Below, piece after piece: positions 17,458-25,528 of a stretch of DNA of 64,000 bases. Source of the DNA: Microtetraspora malaysiensis (lineage in GTDB: Bacteria; Actinomycetota; Actinomycetes; Streptosporangiales; Streptosporangiaceae). The position numbers and the translations under genes are program-made. Numbering within the stretch: position 1 is the first letter of the stretch; each line of letters starts with the position of its first letter. The notes under the pieces are model-generated. The model searched no databases, was not told the origin of the DNA, and saw only the letters and a list, made by a program, of their open reading frames with translations. The stretch lies in contig NZ_BBYJ01000007.1 in assembly GCF_001528665.1 (NCBI RefSeq), forward strand, positions 474,537 to 538,536. The letters are read 5' to 3'.

Positions 17458-18603
17458 ATGCAGCGAGACCTCTTCGAGGACGAGCACCTCCTCTTCCGCC
17501 AGACCGTCCGCGAGTTCCTGGCCCGCGAGGTGGTGCCGCACCATCCCCAGTGGGAGAAGGACGGCATCGTCCCGCGCGAGGTCTGGAAGAAGGCGGGCGA
17601 GATCGGCATGTTCGGCTTCTCCGTCCCCGAGCAGTACGGCGGATCCGGCATCACCGACTTCCGCTACAACGCCGTGGTCGTCGAGGAGATCATCAGGGCC
17701 GGCGCGAGCGGCCTCGGGTTCTCCCTCCACAACGACGTCATGGCGCCGTACTTCGTCGATCTGACCGACGACGAGCAGAAGGAGCGCTGGCTGCCCGGGT
17801 TCGTGTCGGGCGAGCTGATCACCGCGGTCGCCATGACCGAGCCGGGCGCGGGCAGCGATCTGCAGGGCATCCGCACCACCGCCGTACGCGACGGCGACCA
17901 CTACGTGGTCAACGGGCAGAAGACGTTCATCACCAACGGCATCAACTCGGACCTTGTCGTGGTCGTGACCAAGACGGATCCGGCGGCCGGGGCCCGTGGC
18001 ACCACCCTGTTCGTGGTCGAACGGGGCATGGAGGGCTTCACCCGGGGCCGCAACCTCGACAAGATCGGCATGCACGCGCAGGACACCGCCGAGCTGTTCT
18101 TCGACAACGTCCGGGTCCCCGTCGCCAACCGGCTGGGGGACGCGGACGGCCAGGGCTTCGTCCAGCTCATGAACAACCTGCCGCAGGAGCGCCTGTCCAT
18201 CGCCGTCGCCGCGGTGGCCTCGGCCGAGGCCGTGCTGGAGACCACCGTCGAGTACTGCAAGAACCGCACGGCGTTCGGCCGGAGCATCGGCTCCTTCCAG
18301 AACACCCGGTTCGTTCTCGCGGAGCTGGCCACCGAAGTCGAGATCGCCCGCCACTACGTGGACAAGTGCGTCACCGTGCTGAACCGCCGCGAGCTGACGG
18401 TCGTGGACGCGGCCAAGGCCAAGTGGTGGACCACCGAGCTGCAGAACAAGGTCGTGGACCGCTGCCTGCAGCTCCACGGCGGCTACGGCTACATGACGGA
18501 GTACCCGGTGGCCAAGGCCTGGCTCGACAGCCGAGTGCAGACCATCTACGGCGGCACGACCGAGATCATGAAGGAGATCATCGGCCGGTCCTTCGGCTTC
18601 TAG
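17458..18603 (+). CDS. Acyl-CoA dehydrogenase, long-chain (LCAD)-like
   Basis: A FAD-dependent acyl-CoA dehydrogenase of 381 residues. Flavin motifs are AMTEPGAGSDLQG and TFITNG, followed by NLPQERLSIAVAAV. The C-terminal motif is IYGGTTEIMKEIIGR: Gly replaces the Glu that serves as base in short- and medium-chain enzymes. This is the LCAD and isovaleryl-CoA pattern, where the base comes from an earlier helix, here probably the Glu in LETTVEYCKNRTAFG. ATG 17458 follows GGAAGG. It is divergent from the wall-protein operon. The substrate is not resolved between long-chain and branched acyl-CoA. Confidence 0.88.
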   Translation: MQRDLFEDEHLLFRQTVREFLAREVVPHHPQWEKDGIVPREVWKKAGEIGMFGFSVPEQYGGSGITDFRYNAVVVEEIIRAGASGLGFSLHNDVMAPYFVDLTDDEQKERWLPGFVSGELITAVAMTEPGAGSDLQGIRTTAVRDGDHYVVNGQKTFITNGINSDLVVVVTKTDPAAGARGTTLFVVERGMEGFTRGRNLDKIGMHAQDTAELFFDNVRVPVANRLGDADGQGFVQLMNNLPQERLSIAVAAVASAEAVLETTVEYCKNRTAFGRSIGSFQNTRFVLAELATEVEIARHYVDKCVTVLNRRELTVVDAAKAKWWTTELQNKVVDRCLQLHGGYGYMTEYPVAKAWLDSRVQTIYGGTTEIMKEIIGRSFGF

Positions 18604-18615
18604 GGGTCCACCGGC

Positions 18616-18777
18616 TCAGCGCATGTGCTGGCCCCAGATGAGCAGCATGGCGATCACGAACACGATCATCACGCCCGCGTATCCGACTGCGCCGAGCCGG
18701 AAGAACCTGCGCACCTTGTTGAGCAACCAGGCGAACAGGAAGGCCAGGAAGACCAGCAGGATGAGTCCGGGGTCCAT
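18616..18777 (-). CDS. Small two-helix membrane protein (53 aa)
   Basis: The product is almost all membrane: GLILLVFLAFLFAWLLNKV, a basic loop (RRFFRLG) and AVGYAGVMIVFVIAMLLIWG. It ends 12 bases beyond the convergent acyl-CoA dehydrogenase gene. No function is recognised. Two clean hydrophobic helices with a positively charged hinge argue that it is real despite a weak ribosome site. Confidence 0.55.
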   Translation of the reverse strand: MDPGLILLVFLAFLFAWLLNKVRRFFRLGAVGYAGVMIVFVIAMLLIWGQHMR

Positions 18778-18884
18778 GCCGACCAGTATGCGGCGGATTC
18801 TCCGCGTGTGCGGGGGTAAACCGACGTCGGCCCGGCGGTTCGGGCCATACGCCGAGGTCAGCGGGACTCCGGCCGGGGCAGCGG

Positions 18885-19661
18885 TCAGCCGCCCGTGGTC
18901 TCCAGGATGACCCGGGCGACCAGCGCGGGATCGTCGCTCATCGGCACGTGGCCGCAGCCCGCCAGCAGCTTGGCCCGCTGCTGCGCCCACCGCCCGGCGC
19001 GTACGGCCTGACGGCGCGGCAGGAGCCGATCGCGGTCGCCCCAGGCGATCGTGATCGGCGCCTTCGGCGGCGGGGGCGGGGCCAGCCACGCGAAGCAGTT
19101 CAGCATCTCGTCGAAACCCGCGGCGTTCCGCAGCGCCTCCGTGCCGAGCAGGATCTCCTCGTCGGGAATCCTGGTCGGGTCGGCCACGAGCAGCCACAAG
19201 GAGGCCGCCCGCCCGAGGGCCGACGACATCAACGCCGCGGCCGTCCCCTCCGACGTGCTGCGCGCCGCCTTCCGCAACGCCCGCAACGCCGTGCGCGCGT
19301 ACAGCAGTTCGGTGCGGGACCAGAACCCGGCGGGAGACAGCGCGACGGCGCTGCGGACGACACCGCGCGAGGCCATGTCGAGCGCCACGTAACCGCCCAG
19401 CGAGTTGCCCGCGACATGCGGCTGCGAGATGCCGAGCTTGTCGCAGAACTCCTCGATCGCGAACGCGGCCGTCTCCGCGTTGTACGGCGTTTCCGGCGGG
19501 AACGGCGGCGACGCGCCGAACCCGGGAAAGTCGACGGCGATCACATCGTGCCGCTCCGCGAGCAGATCCATGACCGGCAGCCACGCCTGCCAGTGGTGCC
19601 CGATGCCGTGCAGCAGGACGAGAGGCGGCCCCGTCCCCCGGCGCTCGTACGTCAGCTCCAT
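18885..19661 (-). CDS. Alpha/beta hydrolase
   Basis: A 258-residue alpha/beta-fold hydrolase. The oxyanion motif is LLHGIGHHW, the nucleophile is Ser87 in the elbow GNSLGG, the acid is in WGDRDRLLP, and the catalytic His in CGHVPMSDDP. The cap is short. Its length and simplicity fit a lipase/esterase or C-C hydrolase; no partner gene narrows this down. It lies downstream of, and in the same direction as, the PP2C gene with a 44-base gap, so read-through is possible. Confidence 0.8.
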   Translation of the reverse strand: MELTYERRGTGPPLVLLHGIGHHWQAWLPVMDLLAERHDVIAVDFPGFGASPPFPPETPYNAETAAFAIEEFCDKLGISQPHVAGNSLGGYVALDMASRGVVRSAVALSPAGFWSRTELLYARTALRALRKAARSTSEGTAAALMSSALGRAASLWLLVADPTRIPDEEILLGTEALRNAAGFDEMLNCFAWLAPPPPPKAPITIAWGDRDRLLPRRQAVRAGRWAQQRAKLLAGCGHVPMSDDPALVARVILETTGG

Positions 19662-19705
19662 ACGTGCGAGTCAAGCACCCGAGGGGCGGTGCCGTACAGG
19701 ACGAC

Positions 19706-21943
19706 TCAGCGACCGCCGACCGGAATCTCGAACCAGACCGCCTTGCCCTCGCGGGTGGGACGCGACCCCCAGCGCTTGGCGAGCTGATCGACGAGGTAGA
19801 GGCCGCGGCCGCCCTCGTCGTTCTCCCCGGCGCTGCGGATGCGCGGCAGCCGCAGGTCCTGGTCGAACACCTCGACCCACACGGACTCCTCGCCGCGGCG
19901 CAGCCGCAGCGTGAACTCCTTGTCGCCGGCGACCTCGTCCTCGAAGCCGGGGACGTCCCACGACTCGTCCCACGACTCGTCGAACGGCAGCGGCGGACCG
20001 TCCATGATCAGGTCACGGCGGGGGACGCTGGCGCTCGCCGCGTGCAGCACCACGTTGGTGACGACCTCGGACACCAGCAGGCAGGCAAGCTCGGCGCGCT
20101 CCTCCGGGACCTCCCAGCGCTCGAACGCGTCGGACGCCATGCGCCGCGCCTCACCCACCATGATCGGCTGGGCGGGGAATGTCTGCTCCTCGTACTGGAG
20201 CTCGGCGCCGACCGAGCGGATCACGAGGATCGCCATGTCGTCGTCGATCTCTCCGGGGATGGCGCCGGTCGCCGCGTCGGCGATCCGCTCGACGCTGTCC
20301 CCGGCGATCTTCGCGACCTTGTCGCAGAGCATCCGCAGCGTCTCGTCCTCGCTCGGCTGCGGCTCCTCCGAGTCACGTGGGGGCCGCCGGTCGACCAAGC
20401 CGTCGGTGTAGAGCAGGAGCGCCGCGCCGGGCGGCAGGACCCGGGTCTCCTCCTTGTAGACCAGGTCGGCGTGGACGCCCTTGGCGTGGACGCCGAGCGG
20501 CTGACCGACCTCGCTGATGTCGAGCTCGCTGACGTTGCCGTCGACGATCAGCAGCGGCGGCGCGTGCCCGGCGTTGGCGAACGAGAGCTGCCGCGACCAG
20601 GCGTCGTAGACGAGGTACTGGCAGGTGACGATCGGCGGGTTGGTGATGTCCTCGCCGAAGTCGTCGCGTTCGGGGGCGGCGACGATCCGGGTCCACTCGT
20701 CCAGGCGGGCGAGGATGTCGGCGGGCGGCTTGTCGTCCTGGGCGAAGGCGCGCAGCGCGGCACGGAGCTGCCCCATGACGGCGGCCGCCTTGGCCCCGCG
20801 GCCCTCGACGTCGCCGATGACGATGCCGACCCGGCCGGCCGACAGCGGGATCACGTCGTACCAGTCGCCGCCGACCTGTGTCTGGATGCCCTGGCCGTGC
20901 GAGGCGAGCGGCGCGGCCGGGCAGTAGCGGACCGCGATCTCCAGACCGTCGAGCGCCGGCAGCTCGCGCGGCAGCAGGTGCTTCTGGAAGGACTCGGCGG
21001 TGTGCCGCTCCTCCTCGAACAGCAGCGCGTTGTCGACGGCGATCGCCACCCGGGTGGCGATCGCGCCGACGAAGTCGCGGTCGAACGTGTCGTAGTGCGG
21101 GGAGCGCCGGTCGGTGAGGTTGGACAGGCTGAGGTACATCAGGCCGAGCGTCTCGCCGCGGACGCACAGCGGCGCCACGATGGCGGAGGTCATGCCGATC
21201 TCGCCGCAGATGCGGACCGACGCCTCGCTCGGCGCGGGATAGCTGACCTGGGAGAAGTCCTCGATGAGGATGGTCTCCTGGCGGCGCAGGGCCGTGTCGG
21301 CGTAATGACCGGAGGGATACCTGACCTCGCCGCCGACCGGCAGCCACGACTCCGGCGGCGGCGACCAGCCGTTCACGTGGTGGGAGACCTTGCGGATCAG
21401 CCGGTCGCCCTCGACCAGCTCGATGAAGCAGTGGTCCGCGAACTGCGGCACCAGCATCTCCGCGACCCGGTTGAGCGTCTCCTCGACGTACAGCGAGCCG
21501 GCCAGCCGTTCGCCGATGCGCTCCAGCAGACCGAAGCGGTCCTTCTCGCGCTCGTTGCTGCGCATGGCCTCGCGTGCGGTGATCACGATGCCGGTGACCG
21601 AGCCGGACGGATGCCGCAGCGGGACGGCCTGGGCCCGCACGTAGATCATCGTGCCGTCGGCGCGCACGATGTCGAAGGTGCCCTCCCAGACGCCCCCTCT
21701 GAGCACGCTCTTGGCCAGCTCGGCGGTCAGCGGGTGGTCCTTCTCGGTGATGCCGAGAGAGAGGAGCGACTCCTTGCCCTCGTCCCCGCCCGGACGGCCG
21801 AACAGCCGCTCGGCGAACGGGTTCCAGTAGAGGACGTTGCTGAACCTGTCGGTGACGACGACGGCCATCTCGGCCTGGTCCAGCACGGAACCGGCGGTGA
21901 GGTGGTCCGCGCTGTCCTGCGAGAGGTCCCCCCAACGTTTCAT
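19706..21943 (-). CDS. PAS-GAF-PP2C-HATPase stress-signalling phosphatase (RsbU-like)
   Basis: A 745-residue multidomain protein. A PAS domain (about 20-125; VLYWNPFAERLFG) is followed by GAF (about 150-315) and a PP2C/SpoIIE phosphatase (about 340-560). Its metal-binding motifs are VGGDWYDVIPL, GDVEGRGAKAA, LLLYTDGLVDRR and DDDMAILVIR. A C-terminal anti-sigma-type HATPase domain has LVSEVVTNVVLHA and GRGLYLVDQLAKRWG. Such proteins dephosphorylate STAS anti-sigma antagonists in response to sensed signals, and the ATPase domain may act as a built-in kinase. A STAS protein is encoded at 32867 but no partner is adjacent. An in-frame DESW duplication lies before the last domain. Confidence 0.9.
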   Translation of the reverse strand: MKRWGDLSQDSADHLTAGSVLDQAEMAVVVTDRFSNVLYWNPFAERLFGRPGGDEGKESLLSLGITEKDHPLTAELAKSVLRGGVWEGTFDIVRADGTMIYVRAQAVPLRHPSGSVTGIVITAREAMRSNEREKDRFGLLERIGERLAGSLYVEETLNRVAEMLVPQFADHCFIELVEGDRLIRKVSHHVNGWSPPPESWLPVGGEVRYPSGHYADTALRRQETILIEDFSQVSYPAPSEASVRICGEIGMTSAIVAPLCVRGETLGLMYLSLSNLTDRRSPHYDTFDRDFVGAIATRVAIAVDNALLFEEERHTAESFQKHLLPRELPALDGLEIAVRYCPAAPLASHGQGIQTQVGGDWYDVIPLSAGRVGIVIGDVEGRGAKAAAVMGQLRAALRAFAQDDKPPADILARLDEWTRIVAAPERDDFGEDITNPPIVTCQYLVYDAWSRQLSFANAGHAPPLLIVDGNVSELDISEVGQPLGVHAKGVHADLVYKEETRVLPPGAALLLYTDGLVDRRPPRDSEEPQPSEDETLRMLCDKVAKIAGDSVERIADAATGAIPGEIDDDMAILVIRSVGAELQYEEQTFPAQPIMVGEARRMASDAFERWEVPEERAELACLLVSEVVTNVVLHAASASVPRRDLIMDGPPLPFDESWDESWDVPGFEDEVAGDKEFTLRLRRGEESVWVEVFDQDLRLPRIRSAGENDEGGRGLYLVDQLAKRWGSRPTREGKAVWFEIPVGGR

Positions 21944-22066
21944 CCGACGATCACCCCTTGGGGGCGGGTGTTCGCAAAGCGGACCACTGGCGCTCCTGCC
22001 TGAACAGAGGCTGGGTTCTGACGAGAGAGGAGGGGCTCCCTGTTGTGACTCACCAAACGAATTCGA

Positions 22067-22771
22067 TCATCGTCTCGTGACGAAGACGTGCGCGGCGACG
22101 TCGCGCGGAAGTTCCACAAAGTCGATCTCCGCTTCACCGTCACCCGTCACCCGTACACCGTCATCGCTCGCCGCGAGCGTCACCTCGCGTCCGGGTTGTA
22201 TCCCAACTTGCTTGAGTTTAAGCATCACGACGGGATCGCTTTGCACTTGTTCGCTAATTCGGCGCACTACAGCGGGCACATCCCTGGGTCCGGCCAGATC
22301 GACCAGGGACAGAACCTGATCGTCCTTGACCGAACCGGGCTGCTCCACGCCCAGCTCGCCGAGCCCCGGGATGGGGTTGCCGTGCGGGCACGCGGTGGGA
22401 TTGTCGAGGAGACCCACCAGGCGCGTCTCCACCGATTCCGACATCACGTGCTCCCAGCGGCACGCCTCGATGTGCACCTCCTCCCACGGCAACCCGATCA
22501 CCTGGGTCAGGAGGCACTCGGCGAGGCGGTGCTTGCGCATGACCCTGATCGCCAGCGTGCGGCCGAGGTCGGTCATGCTCAGATGGCGGTCGCCCTCGAC
22601 CTTGACCAGCCCGTCGCGTTCCATCCGGGCGACCGTCTGGCTGACAGTGGGGCCGCTCTGCTGAAGCCGCTCCGCGATGCGCGCGCGCAGCGGAACGATG
22701 CCCTCCTCCTCCAGCTCGAAGATCGTCCGGAGGTACATCTCGGTGGTATCGATCAGGCCGTGTGCGGTCAA
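22067..22771 (-). CDS. DtxR-family iron-dependent repressor (IdeR/DmdR type)
   Basis: A 234-residue metal-sensing repressor. The N-terminal winged helix (SGPTVSQTVARMERDGLV) is followed by a dimerisation and metal domain. Residues His81, Glu85, His100, Cys104, Glu107 and His108 match DtxR His79, Glu83, His98, Cys102, Glu105 and His106 with an offset of two. A C-terminal SH3-like domain follows (VVMLKLKQVGIQPG). The start is TTG 22771 with GGGAGG just upstream, judged from family N-termini (GLIDTTEMYLRTI). It is divergent from udgX. It should repress iron-uptake genes when bound to Fe(II). Confidence 0.92.
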   Translation of the reverse strand: MTAHGLIDTTEMYLRTIFELEEEGIVPLRARIAERLQQSGPTVSQTVARMERDGLVKVEGDRHLSMTDLGRTLAIRVMRKHRLAECLLTQVIGLPWEEVHIEACRWEHVMSESVETRLVGLLDNPTACPHGNPIPGLGELGVEQPGSVKDDQVLSLVDLAGPRDVPAVVRRISEQVQSDPVVMLKLKQVGIQPGREVTLAASDDGVRVTGDGEAEIDFVELPRDVAAHVFVTRR

Positions 22772-22848
22772 CGTTCCTCCCGTCCTGTAATCGATGCTAC
22801 GAGCTTCCGATGTGTTCGCAGCCGACCCTATTGGGGAAGCGACATGGG

Positions 22849-23460
22849 ATGGCAAACATCGGTGCGGAACGTTTTCTTCCGGGGGAGATGAGCCTCCCCG
22901 CGCTACGTGAGGCCGCCCGCCGGTGCCAGGGATGCGACCTCTACCGGAACGCCACACAGACCGTCTTCGGAGCGGGCGTTCCGGACGCCCGCTACATGCT
23001 CGTGGGCGAGGAACCGGGAGACCAGGAAGACCGCCAGGGGGCGCCGTTCGTCGGCCCCGCGGGCCATGTGCTGGACCGCGCCCTTGAGGATGCGGGCATC
23101 GACCGCGACACCGTCTACGTGACCAACGCCGTCAAACACTTCAAGTTCCAGCCGCGCGGCAAGCGCAGGATCCACCAGAAGCCGACCGCCGCCGAGATCG
23201 ACGCGTGCCACCCGTGGCTCACCGCGGAGATGAGCCTGGTGAACCCGGAGATCACGGTGGTCCTCGGCGCCACCGCCGCACGCGCGCTGCTCGGTCCCGC
23301 GTTCCGGGTGACCCGGGAGCGCGGACGGCCCCTCCCCCGTTCGGAGGGCGGCTTCTACCTCGCCACCGTGCATCCCTCGTCGATCCTCCGGGCGCCGGAC
23401 AGGGACGCGGCCTACGCCGGTTTCCTCTCCGATCTCCGGGTCGCCGCCGCGCTGCCCTGA
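22849..23460 (+). CDS. udgX: UdgX-type uracil-DNA glycosylase
   Basis: A 203-residue iron-sulfur member of the uracil-DNA glycosylase superfamily. Cys26 and Cys29 (CQGC) and Cys120 are probable cluster ligands. Motif A is GEEPGDQED and motif B is HPSS at 175-178. The KRRIH loop at 105-109 is diagnostic for UdgX, whose His (residue 109, the same number here) attacks the sugar after uracil removal and stays covalently attached to the DNA. The start at ATG 22849 matches known N-termini. It is divergent from the DtxR gene with a 77-base gap. Confidence 0.92.
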   Translation: MANIGAERFLPGEMSLPALREAARRCQGCDLYRNATQTVFGAGVPDARYMLVGEEPGDQEDRQGAPFVGPAGHVLDRALEDAGIDRDTVYVTNAVKHFKFQPRGKRRIHQKPTAAEIDACHPWLTAEMSLVNPEITVVLGATAARALLGPAFRVTRERGRPLPRSEGGFYLATVHPSSILRAPDRDAAYAGFLSDLRVAAALP

Positions 23461-23484
23461 ACGGCGTCGCGTGGTCCCCGGGGG

Positions 23485-24129
23485 TCAGGGCGCGAGGCGT
23501 TCCAGAACCCATCCCGTGCCGGCCCGCCGGTAGCGAAGCCGGTCATGCATCCGGTCGGTCTGCCCCTGCCAGAACTCCATCTCCTCCGGGATGACCCGGA
23601 ACCCGCCCCAGAAGTCCGGTGTCGGCGGATCCTCCGGCCAGCGCTCGGCCAGCGCCGCGTACCTTTCGTCCAGCTCCTCGCGGGACCGCACCACCGCCGA
23701 CTGGCGCGACGCCCACGCCGCGACGCGGGAGCCGTACGGGCGGGAGCGGAAGTAGGCGTCGGAGTCCTCGCGGGACACCCGGACGACGCGGCCCTCGATG
23801 CGGACCTGGCGGCGGATGGGGTGCCACGGGAAGAGCAGGCAGGCCCGCGGGTTCTCGGTGAGGTCGCGGCCCTTACGGGACTCGTAGTTGGTGAAGAAGA
23901 CGAAGCCGCGCTCGTCGAAGCCCTTCAACAGGACAGTGCGCGCGGACGGCCGGCCACCGGCGGAACTGGTGGCCACGATCATGGCGTTGGGCTCGGGCAG
24001 CCCGGCCTCGACCGCGTCGGCGAACCACACCGCGAACTGGCCCACCGGGTCGTCGGCGAGGCCGGATTCGAGCAGGGGTTCGCCCTCGTAGCTGTGCCGG
24101 AGGCCGGGCAGATGAGAAGCGGTGTCCAC
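23485..24129 (-). CDS. pdxH: Pyridoxamine 5'-phosphate oxidase
   Basis: An FMN-dependent oxidase of 214 residues that converts pyridoxine or pyridoxamine phosphate to pyridoxal phosphate. Typical segments are RTVLLKGFDERGFVFFTNY (FMN binding), RKGRDLTENP, LLFPWHPIRRQVRIEG, and the C-terminal signature EFWQGQTDRMHDR...W-LERLAP. The GTG start at 24129 has no strong ribosome site. It is convergent with udgX (24-base gap) and divergent from citrate synthase. Its product is the cofactor for SerC, encoded at 28322. Confidence 0.92.
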   Translation of the reverse strand: MDTASHLPGLRHSYEGEPLLESGLADDPVGQFAVWFADAVEAGLPEPNAMIVATSSAGGRPSARTVLLKGFDERGFVFFTNYESRKGRDLTENPRACLLFPWHPIRRQVRIEGRVVRVSREDSDAYFRSRPYGSRVAAWASRQSAVVRSREELDERYAALAERWPEDPPTPDFWGGFRVIPEEMEFWQGQTDRMHDRLRYRRAGTGWVLERLAP

Positions 24130-24299
24130 GGAACGGTATTGTTGCGCGCTTGACAGAGGACGCCTGCATCAGCCCCTACCAGGGACAACGGCGTTTCATA
24201 GGGACCGGCGGGAACCCAGTGGAACCCTGCGGGTTAAATTGACCCGCCGGTATCTCGACATCAAGGCTTTTGACTTCACAAGAGAGGGAGGCGGCCGAA

Positions 24300-25406
24300 G
24301 TGTCCGACTTCAAACCCGGACTCGAAGGCGTGGTGGCTTTCGAGACCGAGATCGCGGAACCGGACAAAGAAGGGGGCGCCCTTCGCTACCGGGGCGTCGA
24401 CATCGAGGAACTCGTGGGCCGTGTCTCGTACGGACACGTCTGGGGCCTGCTCGTCGACAACGAGTTCCAGCCGGGACTGCCTCCGGCCGAGCCCTACCCC
24501 GTTCCTGTCCACTCCGGTGACATCCGCGTCGACGTGCAGAGCGCGCTCGCGATGCTCGCCCCCGCGTACGGTTTCCGCCCGCTTCTCGACATCGACGACG
24601 CCCAGGCCCGCGACGACCTCGCCCGCGCCTCGGTGACCGCGCTGTCGTTCGTGGCGCAGTCCTCCCGTGGCCTGGGCCTGCCGATGGTTCCGCAGAAGCG
24701 CGTCGACGAGGCGCAGAGCATCGTCGAGCGGTTCATGGTCCGCTGGCGTGGCGAGCCGGATCCCAAGCACGTCAAGGCCATTGACGCGTACTGGACCTCG
24801 GCGGCCGAGCACGGCATGAACGCCTCCACGTTCACCGCCCGTGTGATCGCCTCCACCGGCGCCGACGTCGCCGCCGCCCTGTCGGGCGCGGTGGGCGCGA
24901 TGTCCGGTCCGCTGCACGGTGGCGCCCCCGCCCGCGTGCTGCACATGATCGAGGGCGTCGAGCAGGTCGGCGACGCCAAGAAGTACGTCCAGGCCGAGCT
25001 GGACAAGGGCCAGCGGCTCATGGGCTTCGGTCACCGCGTCTACCGGGCCGAGGACCCCCGCGCCCGGGTGCTGCGCCGTACGGCCAAGGAGCTGGGCGCG
25101 CCGCGCTACGAGGTCGCCGCCGCTCTGGAGCAGGCCGCTCTGGAGGAGCTGCACGCCCGCAAGCCCGACCGCGTGCTCGCCACCAACGTCGAGTACTGGG
25201 CCGCGGTCGTCCTCGACTTCGCCGAGGTTCCCCCCCACATGTTCACCTCCATGTTCACCTGCGCGCGCACGGCCGGCTGGGCCGCGCACATCCTCGAGCA
25301 GAAGCGCACGGGCAGGCTGGTCCGCCCCAGCGCCAACTACGTCGGCCCTTCCCAGCGCTCGATCAACGACGTCCCCGGCGCGGCCGAAGTCATCGACAAG
25401 ATCTGA
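24300..25406 (+). CDS. Citrate synthase
   Basis: A citrate synthase of 368 residues, condensing acetyl-CoA and oxaloacetate at the entry to the TCA cycle. Catalytic residues are visible: His in GPLHGGAPAR, His in GFGHRVYRAEDPRA, and Asp in VVLDFAEVP. The N-terminus VSDFKPGLEGVVAFETEIAE is that of the actinobacterial citrate synthase 2 type. The start is GTG 24300 behind GGGAGG; the ten in-frame codons upstream are not conserved. Highly conserved and probably essential or close to it. Confidence 0.94.
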   Translation: MSDFKPGLEGVVAFETEIAEPDKEGGALRYRGVDIEELVGRVSYGHVWGLLVDNEFQPGLPPAEPYPVPVHSGDIRVDVQSALAMLAPAYGFRPLLDIDDAQARDDLARASVTALSFVAQSSRGLGLPMVPQKRVDEAQSIVERFMVRWRGEPDPKHVKAIDAYWTSAAEHGMNASTFTARVIASTGADVAAALSGAVGAMSGPLHGGAPARVLHMIEGVEQVGDAKKYVQAELDKGQRLMGFGHRVYRAEDPRARVLRRTAKELGAPRYEVAAALEQAALEELHARKPDRVLATNVEYWAAVVLDFAEVPPHMFTSMFTCARTAGWAAHILEQKRTGRLVRPSANYVGPSQRSINDVPGAAEVIDKI

Positions 25407-25447
25407 GCTGAACACGGCCGGCGTCCCGTCGGCTGTCTCCCCGATTC

Positions 25448-25470
25448 GGCCCGCACATCCGGTGCGGGCC
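25448..25470 (+). terminator. Intrinsic terminator after citrate synthase
   Basis: A perfect 9-bp stem GGCCCGCAC / GTGCGGGCC with a five-base loop is followed by a T-rich run (GTTTCCGTTTT). It begins 42 bases after the stop codon. Confidence 0.85.
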
Positions 25471-25528
25471 GTTTCCGTTTTCCGGCCTCTCCCGAGAGGC
25501 TTCTCCCCCGGACACGCGGACGGCGCGG

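Noticed and set aside
24150..24175. TTGACA at 24150 as a -35 element for citrate synthase, and another at 53681 for the protease gene
   Set aside because: No acceptable -10 hexamer lies 16-19 bases downstream of either.
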